In this document: positions 18,043-27,252 of the stretch, one piece after another
Layout: each line of letters starts with the position of its first letter
Position numbering within the stretch: position 1 is the stretch's first letter
Assembly (NCBI RefSeq): GCF_003315795.1
Contig: NZ_QMEY01000012.1
Location: forward strand, 1 to 64,000
DNA from: Spongiactinospora rosea
GTDB taxonomy: Bacteria; Actinomycetota; Actinomycetes; Streptosporangiales; Streptosporangiaceae
Reading direction: 5' to 3'
DNA length: 64,000 nucleotides
Program-made: the position numbers and the translations under genes
Notes under the pieces: generated by a model
Told to the model about the DNA's origin: nothing
The model's database searches: none
Seen by the model: only the letters and a program-made list of their open reading frames with translations

Positions 18043-21000
18043 ATGTACGAACATGCCCAAGCCGTACTGCTCCGCGCGGCGACATGGCCACCCTACCGCT
18101 CACTCCCCCCATGGCCGGATGTGACCGGCCCATCAGCCGATCAGGCCTCCTGGGCCGGCTGGCTGGGCCGCATCTGGCGCATCCCCGCGTTCGCCGCCGC
18201 ACTTCAGCAGGCCAGTCCTCATCTGGCGCAGCGGATCGGCGTCATGCTGGAGGGCCGCCCGCTCAGTGACGCCGACGCGCGCCGGGTGATGCTGTCGACC
18301 CTGCGCTACCTGCTGCGTGCTCAGACCCGGGCGACCCCGTTCGGCCTGTTCGCCGGTATCGCCCCGGCGCGGATCACTCCGGCGCGTGGGCCATGCGCAC
18401 GGATCGGTGCAGCCCACCAGGTGGTGCCGCGCGTGCGCACCGCCTGGCTGTCGGCCGTCATCGATCAGTTGGAAGGCACCCCGGCCCTGCTGCGGCGCCT
18501 GCCTGTGGTGGCAGCCGACCTGTTGTTCGAGCGCGATGGCCAGATCGTGCTGGAGCACCGCTCCCACAGCGATCCGGACGGCGCACCCGCCCACCTCAGC
18601 GTGCGCGCCACCGACCCGGTGCGGGCGGTGCTGCACCTGGCCCGCCGTCCCGTCCCGGCCGCGCATCTGCTCGACCGGCTCGCCGCCCGCTTCCCCACCG
18701 CGGCCGGTTCCGTCATCGACACGCTGCTGGCCCGCCTGGTAGGCGAGCGGATCCTGCTCACGAGCCTGCGCCCGCCCTCGACGGCGACCGACCCCCTCGG
18801 CCATGTCCTGGCCGAGTTGGACGCCGTCAACGCCGGCACCGTGCGCGAAGCCGCCGCAACGATCAACCGGCTGCGTGAGGTCGCCGACCGGCTCTGCGAT
18901 CCGCTGCCGGCGGCGCACCCGGCCGGCCTGCAGCAGGCGATGACACCAGCGGCCACCCCGATGCGCGCCCTCTACCCGGGCACCCCGCCGCTCGCCCTCG
19001 ACACCCGCCTGGACGCCGATGTGGCCCTGCCCGCGGCCGTGGCGCGGGAAGCAGCCGCCGCCGCGGGCGTGCTCGTTCGCCTGGCCGGCCGCTCCGCCCT
19101 CAGCAGCGGCTGGATCGACTGGCACGAGCGTTTCCTGGAACGCTACGGTCCGCACGCACTGGTCGGCGTCCACGACGCCGTCGACGCCGACGTCGGTCTC
19201 GGCTACCCGGCCGGATACCTCGGCGCGCCCGCCCCCCGGCGAGCCGCGCCGACCGACCGCGACATCGCCCTGCTCGCCCTGGCGCAGCGGGCCGTGCTGG
19301 ACGGCCGCCACGAGATCGCCTTGGACGATGAACTCATCGACCGCCTGTCCACCACCGGGCCTCATGCGCCCTACCAGCCGAGCACCGCCTTGACCATCCG
19401 CCTGGACGCCCCCAGCGCCCAAGTGGTCGCCGCTGGCGACTACACGCTGACGGTCCTGGCCGTCTCCCGCCACGCCGCGACGACGATCGGCCGCTTCCTG
19501 CGGCTGCTGGAGGGCGAGGACCTGCGGCAGGCGGCGAGGCTGTGCGCGGACGCGCCGACGGTGACCCGCGACGCCCTGACGGTTCAGATCTCCGCGTCGC
19601 CGCTGCACACCAGCAGCGGCGACGTCGCCTGCGCCCCGCAGGCGTGTCGGCATCTCCTGCCGATCGGGGAACACCACGGCGGCGACCAGATGCTCACCGT
19701 GGCCGACCTGGCCATCACCGCTGACAAGCACCGCCTGTACCTCCTGTCCCGCACGCTGGGCCGCGTGGTGGAACCGCTGGTCCTCAACGCCGTCAACCCG
19801 GCCGGCCTCCACCCGCTGGTGCGCTTCCTCATGGAGGCACCGGCCGCGCTCGCCACCCCATGCACCGGCTTCGACTGGGGACCGGCCGCCGCGCTGCCGT
19901 TCCTGCCCGCGCTGCGCCACGGCCGCACGATCATCTGCCCGGCGCGCTGGCACCTGACCGCCGCCGACCTGCCCGGCCCGCACGCGTTGTGGCCGGACTG
20001 GGACAACGCCCTGGCCGCCTGGCGGGCCAAGACCGGCATGCCCACACGCGTCTACCTCGGCCAAGGCGACCGCCGCATCATCCTCGACCTCGGCGAGCCC
20101 TCCCACCGGGCGCTGCTGCGCGCCCACCTGCGCACCTGCGACCCTGCCGCGCTGGTACCCGCGCCCGCGCCGGATGCCGCCGGATGGATCGCCGGCCACG
20201 CCCACGAACTGGTGCTGCCGCTGAAATCGACCGCTGAGCCGACCAGCCCGCCCGGCCGCACCCGCGACATCGACGGCCGCAGCCACGGGCACCTGCCCGG
20301 GCAGGGCGGGCACCTGTACCTGAAGCTGTACGGGCATCCCGACCGGCAGACCGCGATCCTGCTGCGGCACCTGCCTCACCTGACCCAACGGCTGCACCCC
20401 AGCACCGGCCCGCTCGCGTGGTGGTTCCTGCGCTACCACGACCCCGACGCTCACCTACGCATCCGCATGACCGTGCCACCGCACGCCCTGGCCGCCGCCA
20501 GCCATGCCATCACCACCTGGTCCGATCAGCTACGCCGTCGCGGACTGCTCGGCCGGCTGCAATGGGACACCTACTACCCCGAAACCGCCCGGTTCGGCGG
20601 CGTGGCCGCGATGGAGGCAGCCGAGGCCTACTTCGCCGCGGACTCCGCCGCCGTGCTCGCCCAGCTGGCGGCCTGCACCACGGCACCAAAACGGCCTGAT
20701 GCGCGTGCCCTGACCGCCGCAGGCCTCCTCGACCTGGCCATCGCCCTGATCGGCGACACCGCCGAGGCGATGCGCTGGCTCATCGACCACACCCGGCCCG
20801 ATTCCCACGCCCCCGACCGCGCCCTGTACGACCAGGCCCTGGCGCTGGCCGATCCGGACCACCGCCACGACCTGGCCGCCGATCCCGGCTGGCATCCCGT
20901 TCTCACCGGCTGGCAACAGCGGCGAACCGCCGCGGCCGCCTACCGCCGTGCCCTGCGGCATGCCGAGGTCAGCGCCCCGGATCTGCTGCCCGACCTGCTG

Positions 21001-21120
21001 CATCTGAACCACGTGCGGATGGCCGGCACCTCCCCGGCCGGCGAGCGGGCCTGCCTGCACCTGGCGCGGGCCACCGCCGTGCGCTGGATCGCGGCCAGAA
21101 CACCGAGGAGAAGCCCATGA
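18043..21120 (+). CDS. full-length LanB-type lantibiotic dehydratase
   Basis: 1,025 residues. The N-terminal two-thirds match the glutamylation domain of class I lanthipeptide dehydratases: the opening HAQAVLLRAATWPPYRSLPP, RYLLRAQTRATPFGLFAGIA, a Trp/His-rich middle (WIDWHERFLERYGPHALVGV) and VEPLVLNAVNPAGLHPLVRF. The C-terminal third is the SpaB_C/thiopeptide-type elimination domain (HLYLKLYGHPDRQTAILLRH, WWFLRYHDPDAHLRIRM, GRLQWDTYYPETARFGG). Family knowledge: it activates Ser/Thr of the precursor with glutamyl-tRNA and eliminates to dehydroalanine/dehydrobutyrine. Length agrees with complete LanB enzymes. It overlaps the cyclase gene by four bases. Confidence 0.93.
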   Translation: MYEHAQAVLLRAATWPPYRSLPPWPDVTGPSADQASWAGWLGRIWRIPAFAAALQQASPHLAQRIGVMLEGRPLSDADARRVMLSTLRYLLRAQTRATPFGLFAGIAPARITPARGPCARIGAAHQVVPRVRTAWLSAVIDQLEGTPALLRRLPVVAADLLFERDGQIVLEHRSHSDPDGAPAHLSVRATDPVRAVLHLARRPVPAAHLLDRLAARFPTAAGSVIDTLLARLVGERILLTSLRPPSTATDPLGHVLAELDAVNAGTVREAAATINRLREVADRLCDPLPAAHPAGLQQAMTPAATPMRALYPGTPPLALDTRLDADVALPAAVAREAAAAAGVLVRLAGRSALSSGWIDWHERFLERYGPHALVGVHDAVDADVGLGYPAGYLGAPAPRRAAPTDRDIALLALAQRAVLDGRHEIALDDELIDRLSTTGPHAPYQPSTALTIRLDAPSAQVVAAGDYTLTVLAVSRHAATTIGRFLRLLEGEDLRQAARLCADAPTVTRDALTVQISASPLHTSSGDVACAPQACRHLLPIGEHHGGDQMLTVADLAITADKHRLYLLSRTLGRVVEPLVLNAVNPAGLHPLVRFLMEAPAALATPCTGFDWGPAAALPFLPALRHGRTIICPARWHLTAADLPGPHALWPDWDNALAAWRAKTGMPTRVYLGQGDRRIILDLGEPSHRALLRAHLRTCDPAALVPAPAPDAAGWIAGHAHELVLPLKSTAEPTSPPGRTRDIDGRSHGHLPGQGGHLYLKLYGHPDRQTAILLRHLPHLTQRLHPSTGPLAWWFLRYHDPDAHLRIRMTVPPHALAAASHAITTWSDQLRRRGLLGRLQWDTYYPETARFGGVAAMEAAEAYFAADSAAVLAQLAACTTAPKRPDARALTAAGLLDLAIALIGDTAEAMRWLIDHTRPDSHAPDRALYDQALALADPDHRHDLAADPGWHPVLTGWQQRRTAAAAYRRALRHAEVSAPDLLPDLLHLNHVRMAGTSPAGERACLHLARATAVRWIAARTPRRSP

Positions 21121-22364
21121 TCGCCCCGCGAACCGGTGCCGCGGCCGCGGCTGTGACCGTGGTCGGCCGGATCGCCGCGACGCTGGCCGACCCACACCGC
21201 GCGGCCGCCGCGCACCGCGGCGGCCGCCCCTGGCCACAGTCACTGGCGGGCGGCGCCGCAGGCATCGCCCTGCTGCACATCGAACGGGCCCGCAGCGGCC
21301 ACGGCGAGGACCGGACCGCCCACGCGTGGCTGACCGCCGCTGTCCAAGCGCCGCTGAGCACGGCCGGCAACGCCGGCCTGTTCTACGGCGCCCCCTGCCT
21401 GGCGTTCGCCGTTCACGCCGCCTGCAGCGGCGAACGGCACTACCGGGAGGCACGCGCCCGCCTGCACGCCGCCACCTGCGCCATCACCACCACGCGCCTG
21501 CGAGCCGCGCACGCCCGCATCGACCGCGGCGAGCGGCCCGCGCTCAAGGAGTTCGACCTGATCCGCGGGCTGGCCGGCTTGAGCGCCTATCACCTGGCCT
21601 TCCACCCGGGCCATCCCCTCACCACCGCCACGCTGAGCTACCTGGTGCGGCTCACCACCCCACTGAAGGGAGGCGATGTGTTCCCTCCGTGGTGGACCGG
21701 CCTGGCACCGACCGGCGAACCCGACCCGGACGCCTACCCGCAAGGGCATGGCAACCTCGGCCTATCGCACGGCATCGGCTCCGCCTTGGCCGTGCTCTGC
21801 CTGGCGATCCGGCGCGGCGTCCATGTTCCCGGCGCCGACGAGGCCGCCGGACGTATCTGCGCCTGGATCGACCGCTGGCGCCAGCCCGGCCAGAGCGGCA
21901 CCTGGTGGCCGGGCCTCATCTGCGCCGCTCAGGCCCGCGCCGAGGCGATCGCCCCCCACCGTCGGCCCCGGCCCTCATGGTGTTACGGCATCGCGGGAAC
22001 CGCACGCGCCCAGCAACTCGCCGGCCTGGCCCTCGGCGATGCCGGCCGCGTGCAGGCCGCCGAAGAGGCGATGCTGGCCGTGCTGCGCGATCCCGCCCAG
22101 GTCGAACTGCTGGACGGGATCGGACTGTGCCACGGCAAGGCGGGCCTGCTGCAATCCGCCTGGCGGATGGCCGCCGACGCGCGCACCCCGCACATCGCGA
22201 GCGAACTGGGATCGCTGGCCGACGCCCTCGCCGAAGACCTGGCACGGCCAGCAGACGACTTCGAGCTCCTCGACGGCGCCGCCGGGGCCGCGCTCGCCTT
22301 GCACACCATCGGCACCGGCGCGGCCCCCGCTTCCCGCTGGGACAGCGTCCTCGCGCTCGCCTGA
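21117..22364 (+). CDS. LanC-like lanthionine cyclase
   Basis: 415 residues, ATG overlapping the dehydratase stop (ATGA). The alpha-toroid LanC signature is complete: GLSHGIGSALAVL (catalytic His near residue 217), SWCYGIAGTARAQQLAG (zinc Cys near 289) and GLCHGKAGLLQSAW (zinc Cys-His near 338). Family knowledge: zinc activates the Cys thiols of the precursor, which add to dehydrated residues to close the rings. The N-terminal region has Gly-rich repeats (LAGGAAGIALLHIERARS, NAGLFYGAPCLAFAVHAACS) consistent with the barrel helices. Confidence 0.93.
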   Translation: MIAPRTGAAAAAVTVVGRIAATLADPHRAAAAHRGGRPWPQSLAGGAAGIALLHIERARSGHGEDRTAHAWLTAAVQAPLSTAGNAGLFYGAPCLAFAVHAACSGERHYREARARLHAATCAITTTRLRAAHARIDRGERPALKEFDLIRGLAGLSAYHLAFHPGHPLTTATLSYLVRLTTPLKGGDVFPPWWTGLAPTGEPDPDAYPQGHGNLGLSHGIGSALAVLCLAIRRGVHVPGADEAAGRICAWIDRWRQPGQSGTWWPGLICAAQARAEAIAPHRRPRPSWCYGIAGTARAQQLAGLALGDAGRVQAAEEAMLAVLRDPAQVELLDGIGLCHGKAGLLQSAWRMAADARTPHIASELGSLADALAEDLARPADDFELLDGAAGAALALHTIGTGAAPASRWDSVLALA

Positions 22365-22379
22365 ACCGAAGGCGCGGCC

Positions 22380-23315
22380 ATGAACAGTCACTACCAGCAG
22401 ATCGACATCGCCTTCCCCGCCTGGGACGACGCCGAGACTGTCGCCCTGAGGCACCTCCTCCCGCTGCTCACGCCCCCCCATGGCCCGATCACCCGGTGGT
22501 GGTTCATCCGCAAAAGGCCATGCTGGCGTATCCGCTACCTCAACCGCGATACCGGTGCCGCCGCGGCGCACGAGCCCCTGCACGGCCGGTTGGCCGCACT
22601 GGCCGACGCCGGGCACATCCTCAGCGCGACGACGGTCATCTACGAGCCCGAAGTCGGGGCCTTCGGCGGCGCCGAGGCCATGGACTGTGCCCACCGGCTC
22701 TTCCACGACGACACCCGGCATCTGCTCGGCCACCTCGCCCTGACCCGCCACCGCCCCGCCGCCGCGCACCGCTACGAACTGGCCATCCTGCTGTGCGTCG
22801 CGCTCATGCGCGCCGCGGGCCTGGACTGGTACGAGGAAGGCGACGTCTGGGCGCGGGTCGCCGCCCACCGCACCCCGGCGCCACCTCGCCTTGATCAGCT
22901 CGGCAAACTACGCCGGCTGATGAGCACTGACCTCACCGTTGCGTGCCGCCCGGGGGCGGGCGTGGCCGATCACGCCGAATGGGCGCGATCTTTCACCTCC
23001 GGCGGCCGGCGTCTCGCCGAGCTGGCCCGCACCGGGCGTCTTGAGCGCGGGTTACGTGCCGTCCTGGCCCACCACGTCATCTTCACCTGGAACCGGCACG
23101 GCCTGCCCCACGCGGTTCAAGCCGCGCTGGCCTCCAGCGCCGCCACCGTCGTATTCGACGACCACCCCGCGCACGATGCGCCGCCACACCGTCGAAACGA
23201 CGCCGATCAGGCCCGCACCACCCCCTCGCACACTCTCCCAGCTCACGCCCCCGCCCCACCCGGCGCCGCCACGGCGGCATCTGTCCCGGCCCGGCTTGTG
23301 ATCGACCGGATGTGA
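22380..23315 (+). CDS. stand-alone thiopeptide-type biosynthesis protein (LanB C-terminal like)
   Basis: 311 residues, 15 bases after lanC. It matches the thiopeptide-type/SpaB_C family: QIDIAFPAWDDAETVALRHL, PITRWWFIRKRPCWRIRYLN, VIYEPEVGAFGGAEAMDCAH, then a helical end with HHVIFTWNRHGL. The Pro/Ala-rich tail from about residue 265 is probably disordered. Such proteins accompany FxLD clusters even when LanB already has this domain. Whether it performs elimination, binds the leader or handles a second substrate is unknown. Confidence 0.85.
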   Translation: MNSHYQQIDIAFPAWDDAETVALRHLLPLLTPPHGPITRWWFIRKRPCWRIRYLNRDTGAAAAHEPLHGRLAALADAGHILSATTVIYEPEVGAFGGAEAMDCAHRLFHDDTRHLLGHLALTRHRPAAAHRYELAILLCVALMRAAGLDWYEEGDVWARVAAHRTPAPPRLDQLGKLRRLMSTDLTVACRPGAGVADHAEWARSFTSGGRRLAELARTGRLERGLRAVLAHHVIFTWNRHGLPHAVQAALASSAATVVFDDHPAHDAPPHRRNDADQARTTPSHTLPAHAPAPPGAATAASVPARLVIDRM

Positions 23316-23318
23316 CCG

Positions 23319-24455
23319 GTGGACCCCGCATTCGACCTTGCCCGGATCGCGCGGCGATTCCCGCTGATCCCCCGCCCCAGGCCCGCCTGCCTGCCCCTGC
23401 CGGACCGCATCGAGGAGGTGCGCACCCTCGCCCGCACCGCCAGCCCCGGCGGTGGCGGTGGCTCCATTCTGCTGGCCCAGGCCGTACAGGCGATGAACAA
23501 GGCAGCGTTGATCGCCAGTGACTGCGGGCTGCCCGGCCTGGCCCGAGCATGGTGCGTGCGGCAGTTCCGCCTATTCCTGCTCGCCCGGCCACTGGATGCG
23601 ACGGAGGCACGCTACGCCCTTGAGCCCGCCGTCAACCTCGCCCGGCTGTCCATCCGCGCCGGCGACGCTGACACCGCCCGCCACCAACTGGAAGACCTCT
23701 ACCGCGCCGTCGCCGGCCGCGAGGAGACCGTGATCGGCGGTCACCCCGTGTCCTTCCACGACCTGGCCACCAGCACCGTTGCACACCACGACGTGGTCCA
23801 ATGGCTGTGGGGCGTCGTCCTGGCCGAAGGCGTCAGAGCATTGATCAGCGCCGGCCGGTGGCAGCAAGCGGCTCGACACGCTCAACGCCATCGCGGCGTC
23901 GGCCGGCGGCTCCTGGACGGGCGCCAGATCACCATCGTGGCTCATTGCCTGGCCGAATACCACGACGCCGCGACCACGCTCCTGAACGACACCGCCTGCA
24001 CCGACCCGTGGGAGCACGTGGTCGCGACGCTGCTCGGCGTCCTGTGCCGCCGTTCGGGCGGGCTACCGGCCGACGTCGAGATCACGACCATGCTCCGGCA
24101 GCATTCCACCCTCCAGCCCGCGGCCGGACTGATCGTCTTCCATACCCGCCTCGGACTGACCATGATCGACCTCATAGAGGGCCTCGGTGAGAGGGCGTCG
24201 ATCATCGCCCGGCTCATCGACACCGTCTTGGCGGCCGGTGACGGCTACGCGGCGCGGGACCTGCTCGCCCATCAAGCATGCCGCGCAGCGCTCACTCCAG
24301 CCCAGCAGAACACGCTCAGCGCAATCGTCGAGACGGCCGGCCTGGGCACCGGCGTCATCCCCGAGCCGCTCATCGGTGACCTTCACGCCGCGGTGGGACT
24401 GAGCGCGACACGGATCGCAGCGCACTTCGGTTCCCGGCTACGCCCGGCACGGTGA
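23319..24455 (+). CDS. alpha-helical accessory protein of the FxLD cluster
   Basis: 378 residues from GTG 23319, three bases after the previous stop. No enzyme motif is visible. The protein is almost entirely helical with TPR-like spacing (LLAQAVQAMNKAALIASDCG, ARAWCVRQFRLFLLARPLDA, EPAVNLARLSIRAGDADTAR, LAEGVRALISAGRWQQAARH). Similar TPR-like proteins occur at this position in other actinomycete RiPP clusters. A scaffold or regulatory role is inference; the cluster ends here. Confidence 0.7.
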   Translation: MDPAFDLARIARRFPLIPRPRPACLPLPDRIEEVRTLARTASPGGGGGSILLAQAVQAMNKAALIASDCGLPGLARAWCVRQFRLFLLARPLDATEARYALEPAVNLARLSIRAGDADTARHQLEDLYRAVAGREETVIGGHPVSFHDLATSTVAHHDVVQWLWGVVLAEGVRALISAGRWQQAARHAQRHRGVGRRLLDGRQITIVAHCLAEYHDAATTLLNDTACTDPWEHVVATLLGVLCRRSGGLPADVEITTMLRQHSTLQPAAGLIVFHTRLGLTMIDLIEGLGERASIIARLIDTVLAAGDGYAARDLLAHQACRAALTPAQQNTLSAIVETAGLGTGVIPEPLIGDLHAAVGLSATRIAAHFGSRLRPAR

Positions 24456-24714
24456 CCGCCAAAGCGGGATGGCCGGTGCGACGCGATGCCGCTCGGGCTG
24501 CCGCACGAGGAGTTCTCGCGGGTGGTCAACGTGCTGGCCGTCGAGAACCACCAACTCCGACAAGCTGCCACGTCCCAGGCCGCCAGCCTGAGGTCGATTC
24601 CCGCTCGCTCCTGATCCCGTTCGGCGGTTCCCGACCGGTTGGTCGATGAGATCGCGCTATGCGGCCCGCCCAACGCCGCGCCGGGGCGGTCACCGGGCAC
24701 GCTCCGCCATCCGG
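24456..24714. other. intergenic, one doubtful 42-aa frame
   Basis: The frame 24486-24614 (plus) reads MPLGLPHEEFSRVVNVLAVE followed by Asn-His-Gln-Leu-Arg, which could be a small coiled-coil peptide or the scrap of an IS accessory protein. No good ribosome binding site precedes it. Nothing else is recognisable. Confidence 0.25.
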
Positions 24715-25236
24715 TCAGGGATGGCATGGGCGGCCGGGCAGCCGGGCCTCTCGGTAGCAGGCCCAGCCGTCGCCCTGGTCTTGGACGGCCGTCCGGGTCA
24801 GTGCGGTGTCCGTGGCGCTGTCCACCCGGTACGTCCAGTGCGATGCGCCCGCGCCGGAGGTGTCCCGGACGGCACTGGGGCAGGCCTCAAGGCCAGCGGC
24901 GAGAGTGGCGAACACTTCTGCGGCCCGATCGGGGGAGGCGTACCGGCCGACGATCTGGGTGACGGCATGGTCGACCGAATCGGCGGCGTCCTGCTGCGCC
25001 ACCGACACGAACGCCGTCCAGCCGCGCTGGTAGACCACCATGGTGGCCGGGCCGACGGCCACCGAGCAGTCGGGCGGATCCGCCAACAGCGGGGGCGCCG
25101 GCTCGCTCGCCCCGGTCAACACGTTCAGCGTCGTGTCGTTCCCGATAGCACCAGTCTCACTGGTAGAACAGCGCTCAGGCCCTTGGTTGTACTGGTTGAT
25201 CTTGGTCGACATCCTTCCACCAGGGGCTATCTGCAT
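24715..25236 (-). pseudogene. PknH-like extracellular sensor domain fragment
   Basis: The 173-codon minus-strand frame contains PPDCSVAVGPATMVVYQRGW, VDHAVTQIVGRYASPDRAAE and FATLAAGLEACPSAV. This is the Cys-x...Val-Gly-Pro-Ala-Thr...Cys pattern of PknH-like/LpqQ-type extracellular sensor domains. Its N-terminus (QYNQGPERCSTSETGAIGND) has no lipobox, signal sequence or kinase domain, so it appears to have lost its 5' part. The C-terminus ends abruptly in a Pro/Arg-rich tail. It could alternatively be a divergent small protein, but a truncated lipoprotein is more likely. Confidence 0.5.
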
Positions 25237-25846
25237 GGTGGATCAAGAGCCAACATCTGTGGCGAGCCTGTGACCTGCGGCGCCACGGCGAAAAGGGCTC
25301 ACTGGTCGTGAATACTGAGGCGAGATCACGACTCCCACAAGTACACGCAGCGCTAGCTATGCTTCTCGCCTCTCGTGGAACCAAGCTGGATCGACGTAGG
25401 CGTACTCACCGATATACCTGAAGCACATCAGATATTGCTGACTCGATGTCCAATCTCTCTATAGATGCACTGCATCGCGCCATCCGTAAGGGCTTCTGCG
25501 ACATTAGACCGGGAGCTTGCATGCGCGCACTCCGAACCAGGCGTCCATGATACAACTTACCATAAAGGATGGGCATAGAAGCAGGTAGCAAGCCCGCTCG
25601 GGCGTGCAATGCATTGTGCAACACCCTTGTGATGCGATGTCAGCGTGAGGCGAGCACATAGAGAGAGCCTTCATACGAGGCCTCTCTGTTCAGATTACGG
25701 ACAACCTTATCTTAGATTATAGGTGCCACTAATGATAATTTCTGGTAATGCAGATTTTTGTTAGTAGCGTCTCCTTGCCTTCTTTGCGGGCTGGTCGTAA
25801 TCTCGCATGTACTCAGACGGAGCGATATGCCGGCTGCGAGGGCGAC
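25237..25846. other. AT-richer intergenic region upstream of the Tad operon
   Basis: About 600 bases with clearly lower GC than the surroundings, most marked at 25640-25760. No frame with recognisable protein features. It probably carries the promoter of the Tad locus; the low GC suggests acquired DNA or an A+T-rich regulatory zone bound by nucleoid proteins. Confidence 0.45.
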
Positions 25847-26467
25847 GTGACCACTCCTAAAATCCCGTACCTGTATTCGAGGCTGCTCACAACGAGTGTA
25901 ATGCCGTTGGTGATACTTATCACAAGTGCCTGTGCTGGTCAGCAGCCCGCGGCTTTACCCAGCTCTCCAGTTCCAGCGGTTCCTTCTCAGGCGGATCCCG
26001 GGAAGCCGTTGTCGCCGCGGCCATCGGCGATCACACCCCGAAAAGCAGTGATCGACGCCTATACCAACTTTCACAAGGTAGGGGCCAAAGCCGCCGTAAG
26101 CCCGCCGCATCAGGCCCGTGAACTACTAGCCCCCTATGTCTCACCAAGCATTCTTGACGCTCAGGTCGATGGCATCAGACATCAGCAGTCACAAAAGCGT
26201 GAACCGTGGGGGCAACCCATCCTCCACATCATCTCGGTTGGCGTCTCGGGCTCGACCGCCCGCCTGCAGGACTGCCATGATGCGAGTCAACGGGGATTGG
26301 CGGACAGCACAACACACCGGCTTATCCCCAAAACAAGAGGAAGCAAGAACACCAATCTGGTAGCCGAGCTGAAGCGAGGCAGCGACGGCCGCTGGCGACT
26401 CACCTCCTTTCAGCAACTGGATGAACCATGCAGAGTGCCATCACCCTCATTACCCTCGCAACGCTAA
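25847..26467 (+). CDS. putative lipoprotein, first gene of the Tad locus
   Basis: 206 residues from GTG 25847. The N-terminus has a short charged region and a hydrophobic core ending in a lipobox (SVMPLVILITSAC), giving a lipidated Cys followed by a Pro/Ser-rich linker. The mature part has ITPRKAVIDAYTNFHKVGAK, then VSPSILDAQVDGIRHQQSQK and a strand-rich end (LVAELKRGSDGRWRLTSFQQ), resembling small surface lipoproteins with an NTF2-like fold. GC content is lower than in the genes that follow. It overlaps the next gene by 40 bases. Function unknown; a surface role next to the pilus is inference. Confidence 0.6.
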   Translation: MTTPKIPYLYSRLLTTSVMPLVILITSACAGQQPAALPSSPVPAVPSQADPGKPLSPRPSAITPRKAVIDAYTNFHKVGAKAAVSPPHQARELLAPYVSPSILDAQVDGIRHQQSQKREPWGQPILHIISVGVSGSTARLQDCHDASQRGLADSTTHRLIPKTRGSKNTNLVAELKRGSDGRWRLTSFQQLDEPCRVPSPSLPSQR

Positions 26468-27246
26468 TCTGGTCACCCGCAACGTCGCTGGATCCGCCGC
26501 CCGAGGACACCAAGAAGATCCGTCGCTATCCGGAGGGATGGCAAATTCAGGTTGAGCGGCGTGTTGATCGAAAGGAGCAGCGCCCTCGCGGCTGGCGGTC
26601 AGCGCCTCCACCGCGTGCCCCTCATGAGAATGGTCCGCGTGATCAACCCGATCTCCCGCCGTGTGACCCGTTCGCCGGCCGGGATTGCGAGATGTTCTTC
26701 CAGCGCACTCCTCAACCCACGCCGACCGGGACAGAGAATCCTGCGCCGGTGATCACGCCACGGATGCTGTTGCAGCAGGCGATGGATGCGCTGTGGCTGC
26801 CGGTGCCGTCGGTCAAGACCGCACCGCCCAGAGGGCGCCCGGGCTGGGTCGGGGTACCACAGTGGTTCTGGGTCTCTCGAGCCCAATGGCGGCCGATCAG
26901 CCGCCGTGTCTCGATAGGACCGGTATGGGTGGAGGTGACCGCCACCCCGAGGCGGCTACAGATCACCCCCGGGCGCGGCCTGGCCGCCTTCGGTTGCACC
27001 GGACCCGGCACAGCCTACGACCCCGGCAAGCCCGCCGCGGGCCAGCGCAGCGCGTGCAGCCACACCTACCGGCGTCCATCCGCCGCGCACAGTGGCGGGT
27101 TCCGCGTGCGGGCAGCGGTGGTGTGGACCGCTACCTGGCGTGGCTCGGACGGCTCAGGCGGTCCCCTGGAACCGATCACTCGATCCACCTCATTCGGGCT
27201 GGAGATCATCGAAGGCCACAGCCTGGTCGTTCCGGAGAAGGGGTGA
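26428..27246 (+). CDS. secreted protein of actinobacterial Tad loci, function unknown
   Basis: 272 residues with an N-terminal signal-like sequence (MQSAITLITLATLIWSPATS), then a Pro/Arg-rich spacer and a mature domain rich in Trp. Segments include RPGWVGVPQWFWVSRAQWRP, VSIGPVWVEVTATPRRLQIT, GCTGPGTAYDP and VRAAVVWTATWRGSDGSGG. Pairs of Cys suggest an extracytoplasmic fold. Proteins of this kind commonly precede the SAF-domain gene in actinomycete Flp/Tad clusters. No enzymatic motif was seen. Start ATG 26428 lies inside the upstream gene; the ribosome binding site is weak. Confidence 0.7.
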   Translation: MQSAITLITLATLIWSPATSLDPPPEDTKKIRRYPEGWQIQVERRVDRKEQRPRGWRSAPPPRAPHENGPRDQPDLPPCDPFAGRDCEMFFQRTPQPTPTGTENPAPVITPRMLLQQAMDALWLPVPSVKTAPPRGRPGWVGVPQWFWVSRAQWRPISRRVSIGPVWVEVTATPRRLQITPGRGLAAFGCTGPGTAYDPGKPAAGQRSACSHTYRRPSAAHSGGFRVRAAVVWTATWRGSDGSGGPLEPITRSTSFGLEIIEGHSLVVPEKG

Positions 27247-27252
27247 GCACCC

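Noticed and set aside
18133..20454. 773-codon minus-strand frame opposite the dehydratase
   Set aside because: Shadow of lanB with biased Gly/Arg/Gln content and no domain.
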